DNA of 64,000 nt from Termitomyces sp. T153. Its lineage: Eukaryota; Basidiomycota; Agaricomycetes; Agaricales; Lyophyllaceae. Every line of letters begins with the position of its first letter. Positions within the stretch are counted from its first letter, which is position 1. The DNA is taken from positions 2,108,001 through 2,172,000 of the forward strand of contig JACKQL020000002.1 of NCBI GenBank assembly GCA_018296165.2. The letters are read 5' to 3'. Below, piece after piece: positions 56,884-64,000 of the stretch. The notes under the pieces were generated by a model, which had not been told where the DNA came from, did no database searches, and saw only the letters and a list, made by a program, of their open reading frames with translations. The position numbers and the translations under genes were made by a program.

Positions 56884-58365
56884 ATGCCCAGCAGTTATCC
56901 TTTTTGGTACGTTGCCTCTTTGGGTGTTATATTTGAGCTGTGACTGAGGTTTGTGGTTTAGGCTTGGAGGTCAGTAATTTATGCAATTATCATATGCCAT
57001 CCGCGACGTGACTCGTTGATTGTACAGGAGTTGCGGCCTCGAGTGAGAGCGCAAGTCTTCCTTCTGTGAAAGCGTAAGTGCCTGACCAATCTTCAGTGGC
57101 CGCCAGTTGCACACATCCCTTGGATTTGATCAAAGTGTGAGGAGTTCTGTGAGATATTTATCTCGTACATGGCCTTACGGTCTTTGCAAGTCGAATGCAG
57201 ACGCAAGAATCTGGGTCCAGGCGACCATCAATGATATCTGTCCTACGCGCGTCGATCGCACAATCGGGCATTCGAAACCTATACGCGGGTTTGACTGCAT
57301 CTTTAATGCGCCAGATGTCATATTCACTGGTTCGTTTGGGAACGTATGAGGAGTTAAAGGCGCGCTTCTCCAAACACAGTCCACCCTCAACGACGCGTCT
57401 GATTCTAGCCGCAAGTTTGGCTGGTGGTCTCGGTGGAATTGCCGGTAACCCCGCAGGCATGTATGATGTCTTATAGCATGGCTTTACTCCTCATGATCCC
57501 TCCATCCTTTATCAGATATCATACTTGTTAGGATGACGAGTGATTCAATACGTCCGCCGGAAAAACGATATGGATACAGGAATGCCCTCACAGGTTTGAT
57601 CAGTCTTATCAAGGAAGAGGGTGTGAGAGGTTTATCAAGAGGTTTAGCTCCCAATACTGTGAGTCCGCTTGTTGCTCTGTCTTTCGCTTTCGTTCTCACT
57701 ACACTTTTGATCCCAGGTCAGGGCTGTCTTGATGAATGTATGTTCCGTTATCAAGTCCTTAGAAGGAGTGATCATTGCGCTTATGTTTGTTACTTAAGGC
57801 GTCTCAAGTCGTATCGTGAGCTACACCAATTATCAATATCAAGCAAGTGTGAAATCTCTATCAACAGATACGATTTTGCCAAGTCAACACTGCTTCGTCA
57901 TCCGATTCCTTTCATCAACTATCAACTACACGATAATCTTCTTTTGCATGTAATTGCAAGTACACTGGCCGGAACGGTTGCAACAAGTATGTTTATATTG
58001 CTCCTTATATCAAAGCATGGATTAATATTGCTTCATAGCCGTCTGCTCACCTGCAGATGTCATCCGGTCACGAGTAATGGCTTCTGTATGACTTCGTCCT
58101 TTTGGATCCTATCACACAATAGCTCATCCGCTTGCAGTCAGGAAATACAAATATCCCTCATATTCTCGTTGAGTCTTTACGTGAAGAAGGCCCCAGGTTC
58201 CTTCTGAAGGGATGGACCCCTGCTTTCATGCGTCTTGGACCCAACACTATTCTGATGTTTGTTTTCTTTGAGGTACCTACGAAATCTCTACTCCGATAAC
58301 TGCTATATTAACTGTAAGCATGATTTTAGCAACTGAAGAAAAGTTGGAACGATATGACTTCGTAA
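56884..58365 (+). CDS. DIC1: Mitochondrial carrier, dicarboxylate type
   Basis: Inner-membrane carrier that exchanges dicarboxylates for phosphate in mitochondria, judged by closest resemblance. Starts MPSSYPF, then W-L-G-G-V-A-A after short introns. All three signature repeats are visible: HPLDLIKVRMQ near 57116-57200, NPADIILVRM across an intron near 57447-57535, and SPADVIRSRVM near 58050-58085 (also split). Internal segments GIRNLYAGLTASLMRQMSYS and GVRGLSRGLAPNTVRAVLM fit DIC-type carriers. The last exon reads QLKKSWNDMTS and ends in TAA at 58363-58365. One intron (57457-57515) starts with GC. The substrate is inferred. Confidence 0.87.
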
Positions 58366-58760
58366 CTAATGGACTGGGTCGTTTGGATGACTTTAGAAAG
58401 GTCATTTTGGAGGATTACTCCCTAGAGCACTGTTCGAGATCTGAACTGGATTAGGACTCACGTTTACCAATCACTTCCTGAAGTTGACTGACACCTTTGG
58501 ACAATGAGATCACCTATTGTTGCTTTTTACAATGTAATAGAATTTACTTCGAGCAAGTCAAATCATCTTCTTGTATTGTCAAAAGGAGAATGATGGGGAA
58601 TCAGCTATCATTCGAGAAATAAACATTCTTCGCTGTCTGTTAGTACAAGTCCCAGACAAGTCCCAGACATGTCTATCTAAGTCGCGGTATAAACGATGAT
58701 CTTATCAAGGTCCGCCGCGTAGTCTTGTAACTATGAGTGGTAAGGAATCACGGAGATGAC
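58366..58760. other. Intergenic region between convergent genes
   Basis: About 395 bp of 3' flanks of the carrier (+) and GH43-like gene (-). A short direct repeat AAGTCCCAGACA occurs twice near 58649-58671. No gene seen. Confidence 0.5.
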
Positions 58761-60774
58761 TCATGACTCACTACTTTGCCCTGCACTGAACGTGATTGAA
58801 TTCGCCCCACTTCTCAAATTGAGCTTCACCGGGACGGACAAGATGACATGTCCCCCACCAGTGTTCGGCTGGTCAACCAGAACTAAAGCTCCACCATTGA
58901 CACTGATGACAGAGGTTATTGAATTAATCCATAACACGACGACATGTGTACCTAACAGTGGTGTTGCGCCAGGTCGAATCACCTGTGACAGGAGCTGTTT
59001 GTGAGCGGCTCGAGGTCAATAACTGGTCAGATGGATCATCAAACCGTTGGCGTAATATAAAGCAATCCATTGAGCAGTACCAGTCCCTTGAACGTTGTTT
59101 ATCGTTACAGATCCGCCGTTTCCTGTGAACGGAGCTGTTACTTAGCGGCAGATGTGTTTGTCATCGACAGGAACACACCGAGATAACCAACGGCCTTTCC
59201 TCTCGAGAATGAGGTATCAGACAGGATGGTTGCTGAGCCTGAAATGGCACCACTCTCTGCTTCGTAAGAGATGCCATCAGCGGCGATGTACGTCCCAGAA
59301 GATAGATCAACACTCCAGACGTCAGTGTGAACAATTTGAGGAATGCCAGTCGACCACGATAAAGGGAACCAGATATAGCGGCTACTTCCCAAAAGAGACG
59401 GACGCCAGCGATCTCCCATGTAGATGGCAAGATTGTCATTTATAAGGAGGTCGAAGGTATTTTGGGAGAAGTAAGTGCGGGTAGCCACAGGTGCGATGTC
59501 TGTTTGGGTAGACCATGGACCTGCTAAAGACTGTAAATTCTGTCACATTTGAACGCAGGATTGGACAATCAAAGTGCTGACCGTGGCTGTAAAGACCTTG
59601 TTTGGGTTTGGGTCCCAGCCAGAGGTATGAGATGCGAACAAGTAATAGACCTGAGTAATGATAAGTGATGTCACAAGATTTTAGACGCTCTAACTCACAC
59701 CGTCTCTTTTGATGATTCCTGGAGCTTCCAATGTCGAAGCTACGTATATAGAGTGAGAAATTGGATAGGAAGTAAATGTGATGTAACGGACCGGTGAGTA
59801 CACTGGTCTGAGACACGACTCCATAGTAATTTGCATCAAGCTTAGAGATCTTGAAGTTCTGGTTATTATCGGAAGCATAGAGTAGGTACGTAGTCCGCGC
59901 AGCTTCACGACAACCACTGTTCTTGAGCCCCAACCCGTCAAAAGAGTAGAAAAGTCACGCATACCATCATCTAAACGTAAAATTCGTTAGGAAATAATTG
60001 ATACAGTCAGTCACAAGATTTACCATCTTGGAAAAGACTCATGTCCCGGGAGTCCGCGCCCAGGGGCTTAAAACTACCCCGATAATTGTATGGCCCACAT
60101 GGAGTTTTGGCTGTCGCTACTCCAACCTGAGCTGCACCGTAGCTATAAAGCGGTCAACATGGGAACGGCCATTCGGATTCGGTTTCAGGAGACGAACTTC
60201 GAGCTATCCGAATGAAACCACATCACATATTCCGAGTTCTTAAAAACGATAGTCAAAGAATGTATAGTTATGGTCAAATTCTGCTCACAACTTGATTATA
60301 GACGACTGTTAAACCAAGCTGAGATCAGCAATTATGCTCTATTAGTCCTGATACCTACACACCTTTTGGACGCTCGACAATGTTAGAGGTGGATATGTTT
60401 GTTCCGTCGATCGGTGTCAATGCATCATTCTGACGCGTCCAGGTCATGAGGTCTGCCGACTATGATTTTACGATCAGTATATGCAACAAAATGCACGGGA
60501 CAGCAATAACCGTGTAACATGAAACAGCGTGAAAAAGAGCACTATTAAGGGATTTGTCTTCGCCGTACCAGTAGTACGTGGAGCTAACCTGTGAAGGATA
60601 TCATTTCAAGAGAGAACTTAAATTCAAAATGATAAGAACCTTCAAGAATCCTCCACCATGCGCCTGTATAACGTTGCCACCCGTGTCTGTCCAGGCTGCA
60701 CCTGGGACAATGACTGCACCCTCAGTGGCGAGAGCTGCCGCGAGCACAAGGAAACAGTTCAAGAAGGGATACAT
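58761..60774 (-). CDS. Secreted GH43-like exo-beta-1,3-galactanase with C-terminal CBM35-like domain
   Basis: Extracellular enzyme that would trim beta-1,3-galactan of plant arabinogalactan proteins. The start at 60774 gives MYPFLNCFLVLAAALATEG, a clear signal peptide. Next come NVIQAHGGGFL and, after an intron, YYWYGEDKS (60580-60555), the hallmark of the galactanase subgroup (GH43_24). SADLMTWTRQNDALTP and NIVERPKV follow (60460-60370). The central exons (59962-59436) encode the rest of the propeller. TYFSQNTFDLLIND and GDRWRPSLLGSSRYIWFPL are at 59475-59360. After ISYEAE (about 59260) a CBM35-type module runs to NSITFSAGQSSES and a TGA at 58761-58763. Many short introns. Fits a litter- or wood-decay lifestyle. 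Confidence 0.82.
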
Positions 60775-61298
60775 CGGATGAGAGAATGTCGTTAGATGGT
60801 TGTTCTTGAATGATATATGAAGATTCCGCAATTCATGTGATCATGAACTTTGAAAGCTGCGGAATACTTCCGCGGAGCGTGACCGAGAAGCCTCGTAGCA
60901 TCCCAGTCTCGAGCAAGATCACAAGGATGTGGTTCTGGCATGCAGCATGCACGTCGCTAGTCAAAAAATCTAATACCTCCAGACGGACCGAAGATTCAAG
61001 TCGTCGCACTGGGCCTGAGAAAGGATTAGCGGACCGGGTAAGCGACATCACTCCGAGAAAAGTCCTCGACTACTTATGCCGTGTCGTATGGCACTGAAGA
61101 AGACCATATTAACCGTGGAAATGATACTTATTCGAAGTGAGGGCTGGAATAAGACACCTTCGGTTGATAACCGGGGATGTAATCTAATCATCCGTGTGAC
61201 AAATGTAATCTCCGCTACTTACCGCATATGGATTGAGCACTTTGGAAATTCCTCGCCGACGGCCGTGAGTGACAACCTGCGCAGTCTCAAAGCTTAGA
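60775..61298. promoter_or_regulatory. Divergent promoter region
   Basis: 524 bp between two divergent genes (galactanase and helicase). Contains a CCGCGGAG site near 60872 and an imperfect GCGGAA/TTCCGC inverted repeat at 60861-60876. No supported gene. Confidence 0.45.
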
Positions 61299-63455
61299 AT
61301 GGAGGCATTCCAACTTCTGTCGAGGGGTGGTCTCAAATTTGATAAGAAGAAATTCGAAGCGGATTTCTCTCTCTTCAATGTACTTGAATCTGCGACTTCC
61401 CTGTGTGTATGTTAACATTTTTATGTAGCACACTAAGCAAGCTCTCGGTGTCAAGGAAAAGGCGACATCCTCGGCAAACAATGACGAACTTCCCGCAGAG
61501 CTCGATTTCTTCAAATACGCGCAAGGTGGTTCTGGAAAACGGAAGAGCTCAGGTAACGAAGATGAATTAAAAGGAAAGAGGCGAAAAGTTGAAGATGTGG
61601 ATATGGACAATGACGACGCAGCTGAAAAAGACTGGGAGGGCGTCCTTCATGAGGCTAGTTCCAACGGATCCAAACAACGTGTCGTAGCAAAGGGTTCTAA
61701 TGTTCCCGGTCACGCCGATTCGTTCTCTGCACTAAAGGACCGGTATCAACTTTCATTACATATACTTCAAAATCTCACCCAAAATGGATACATACACCCA
61801 ACCGGGATTCAATCGTACGGTATACCAATACTATTGGAGGTACGTATCTTGCGGTATCAGATATATTCCTCAGCCTGACCTCGTCAGTCGCGCGATTTGG
61901 TAGCTATCTCGCCAACAGGCACAGGAAAAACACTATCATATGTAATCCCTGTCCTGGCTGCCTTAGGAGCCCCCGCAGCCACTGCCAAAGCAGATACAGG
62001 GGCTGGCGTAAGAGCACTCATCGTTGCACCCACTCGAGAGCTGGCCCATCAGATACATAATGAGTGTCTTAAGCTAGCACAAGGAAGAAAGTGGAGGATT
62101 GTTCTATTTAGCAAAGCCACCGCAAGTACATTGGGTGATAAGATCATACGCGACAAAGTTGGTTCGTGATTCGAGTTGATTTCAGAAGTGTCAAATTAAG
62201 AAGCTCCTTTAGATATCATTGTCAGCACGCCCCTTCGACTAGTCGCATCTCTTCAAACCGGGAAACTTGATCTTAACAAGTAGGCTATCTGCTATCAGGC
62301 TTGTTTATCGCTTAGGGATTTTGTAGTGTTCGCCATCTAATTTTAGACGAAGCCGATCGCATGCTGGACTCCGAATTCTTTCCCCAAATTGAAGAGATTT
62401 TGGCGTCTTGCACTCATCCAAACATCCAAAAGGCTGTTTTTAGTGCGACGCTACCTGCAAATGCCGAGAAAATTGCAATGGAAATGCTTCGGGACCCTAT
62501 TCGCGTTGTTGTGGGTCTCAAGTCAGTCAATACTAATCTCTTCTATTATTCCTGCTTAGTTGTTCTATATTTCTTTCCAGAGATACACCACTTCCCCTCA
62601 TCGCACAGTCGCTTACTTACGTTGCGGACGACCAGTCAAAATTACCCAGCCTGCTCACTTATCTGACCCAGCCATATAACCCGCCTGTTCTTATATTTAC
62701 CTCGTCTCAGCCCCGCGCCACTTCGCTTGCGGAGGAGCTTGTCCTCAATAGCATACCTAATGTGGACTGTCTACACGCTGGATTGAGCAGAAAAGAACGA
62801 GAGGAAGCGGTGAGCCGCATGCGCAAAGGAGAGAGCTGGGTGATGGTTAGTACCGAAGTCATGGCGCGCGGCATGGATTTCAAGGGTGTACGGGAAGTCA
62901 TCAACTATGACTTTCCAACCAGTGTTCAGAGTTACGTACATCGCATTGGTGAGCCAGTGAAATTATCACGCAGGTATCATGGTTGAATCTCAAAAAACGA
63001 CGAACAGGGCGTACGGGTCGTGCGGGTCGAGAGGGTAAAGCTGTCACGTTTTTTACTGATGAGGATGGTCCCTACCTCAAAGCGTATGATTCTATCCGGA
63101 TTCATGCCTCTGCTGCTGACTCTATCTTGTAGGATTGCAAATGTGCTCCTTCAATCCGGTTCGCAAGTGCCGGAGTGGATTTTGAAACTACCTAAACCAT
63201 CGAAAATGAAAAGAAGATCAATGGGCAAGATCAAGCGTCCTGAGTTGGTCAATCCTGCTCGAAGGATTGGCCGCAGGGATGCAATTAAGAAAAGGTTTTT
63301 ATCACCTCATATCCGATGGAGATCTGGTTAACATTCGTTTCACTAGGGACATGATAGCGGGTTCCAAGAGACGAAAAGACAAAGCGGAAAAAGAGCCATC
63401 AAGGGAGAACATCGCCGGCAATACTAATGGCAGCGTGGATTTATCAATTGTTTGA
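61299..63455 (+). CDS. ROK1: DEAD-box RNA helicase, ROK1/DDX52-like
   Basis: Nucleolar helicase for 40S subunit assembly. The start at 61299 gives [19 protein letters not shown], the expected N-terminus of Rok1. A charged, basic segment ([21 protein letters not shown]) precedes the Q-motif region [17 protein letters not shown] (61786-61840). Motif I SPTGTGKT (about 61905), PTRELAHQI (62030), STPLRL (62225), DEAD in [10 protein letters not shown] (62345), SAT in VFSATLP (62440), [10 protein letters not shown] (62690), [11 protein letters not shown] (62850) and [14 protein letters not shown] split by an intron near 62947-63007. The tail is Lys/Arg-rich and ends SVDLSIV-stop at 63455. Short introns throughout. 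Complete. Confidence 0.9.
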
Positions 63456-63809
63456 CAAGCTATGTACTTTACTTACTTCATCCCATGTCACATGAATTTT
63501 TCAGAACTTTTTGAGTCTTGTCCTCTAGTTTTCTCCAACCGTACGTTGAACATGATTCATTATTTCCAGAGTGTCCGTGAAACATCACGTTATGATAATC
63601 GATTTGTTCTCTTGAAGTTAATGGGAGAGTGCTGTTATCTGTACCTAAGCACCCGCGTTTTAACAGCGATTACTCTTTGTTAATGAACAAGCGGCTTGTC
63701 ATTGTACAATCCCTTCATATCCAATATTAATACCCTGCTTTTACATACTTTCATCAAGGGGCGGGGGGGCTGGAAGGTTGAAGGTTTTTGGCCTCAAATA
63801 TAAATATAT
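63456..63809. other. Intergenic region near right edge
   Basis: 3' flank of the helicase. No gene recognised. A G-rich run lies at 63759-63771. Confidence 0.4.
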
Positions 63810-64000
63810 CTAACTCGTCGCTACGCGCTCGCCAACCACGACCTCGACGGTGAGAGTATCAGGTTCAAATTTGAGATGTTATCTCTGTTGATTTCCTGGG
63901 CCGCTACATAGAGCAATGGGACCGCAACAAACAGAACGAGTCGCTGATGTCACTGAAGCCAAAGTCTCCTGCTTTGGATGCTCAAGCTCTCATGTACCCT
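63810..64000 (-). CDS. Possible 3' end of a minus-strand gene
   Basis: A minus-strand frame reading LKFEPDTLTVEVVVGERVATS ends in TAG at 63810-63812. The segment upstream would need an intron to stay open. It is too short to identify, and the gene would extend beyond the window. Confidence 0.25.

Overview
The window is nuclear DNA of a filamentous fungus, most likely an agaricomycete basidiomycete. Genes are split by many roughly 45-70 nt introns. The host genes are fungal housekeeping types plus a Chk1-type hybrid histidine kinase and a secreted GH43-like galactanase. The repeats (Ngaro/PAT-like DIRS-order element, Ty3-like elements, Helitron) fit agaricomycetes. I cannot name the species.

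Layout. Left host block (253-24874): MFS transporter (-), Fpg-type DNA glycosylase (+), Utp5/WDR43-like ribosome-biogenesis protein (-), Pho85-type CDK (+), a ~10 kb hybrid histidine kinase (-), SUB2/UAP56 DECD-box helicase (-), VIT/vWA protein (-). Repeat block (about 26.3-56.6 kb): a three-deep nest of mobile elements, a strip of tandem repeats with an old LTR, then a degenerate Helitron preceded by a miniature relative. Right host block (56884-63455): mitochondrial dicarboxylate-type carrier (+), exo-beta-1,3-galactanase-like GH43 protein (-), ROK1/DDX52-like DEAD-box helicase (+), and possibly the 3' end of another minus-strand gene at the window edge.

The nest is resolved from sequence. 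(1) A minus-strand tyrosine-recombinase retroelement (26304-47014) has the split-direct-repeat layout A1-ORFs-B1-A2-B2. (2) A plus-strand Ty3-like element (27880-43786, TGATG...CATCA LTRs) sits between its RNase H and recombinase regions. (3) A minus-strand LTR element (35649-41951, two 1156-bp LTRs, perfect 5-bp target duplication) sits inside the Ty3-like element. CpG content rises from the oldest to the youngest layer. Most inactivating changes in the two older layers are CpG-transition types: catalytic Asp to Asn, Glu to Lys, Arg to His, and Arg codons to TGA.

The youngest element has three features that fit together: a purine tract abutting its 3' LTR, a TATA box about 30 nt before a 12-nt LTR segment, and a putative primer-binding site next to its 5' LTR that is exactly complementary to that segment. 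This predicts Tf1/sushi-type self-priming. Its only recognisable long reading frame runs antisense from beside the 3' LTR. The surrounding Ty3-like element also has an antisense spliced reading frame starting beside its 3' LTR. These are the most interesting signals here; all calls are by eye, without database searches.
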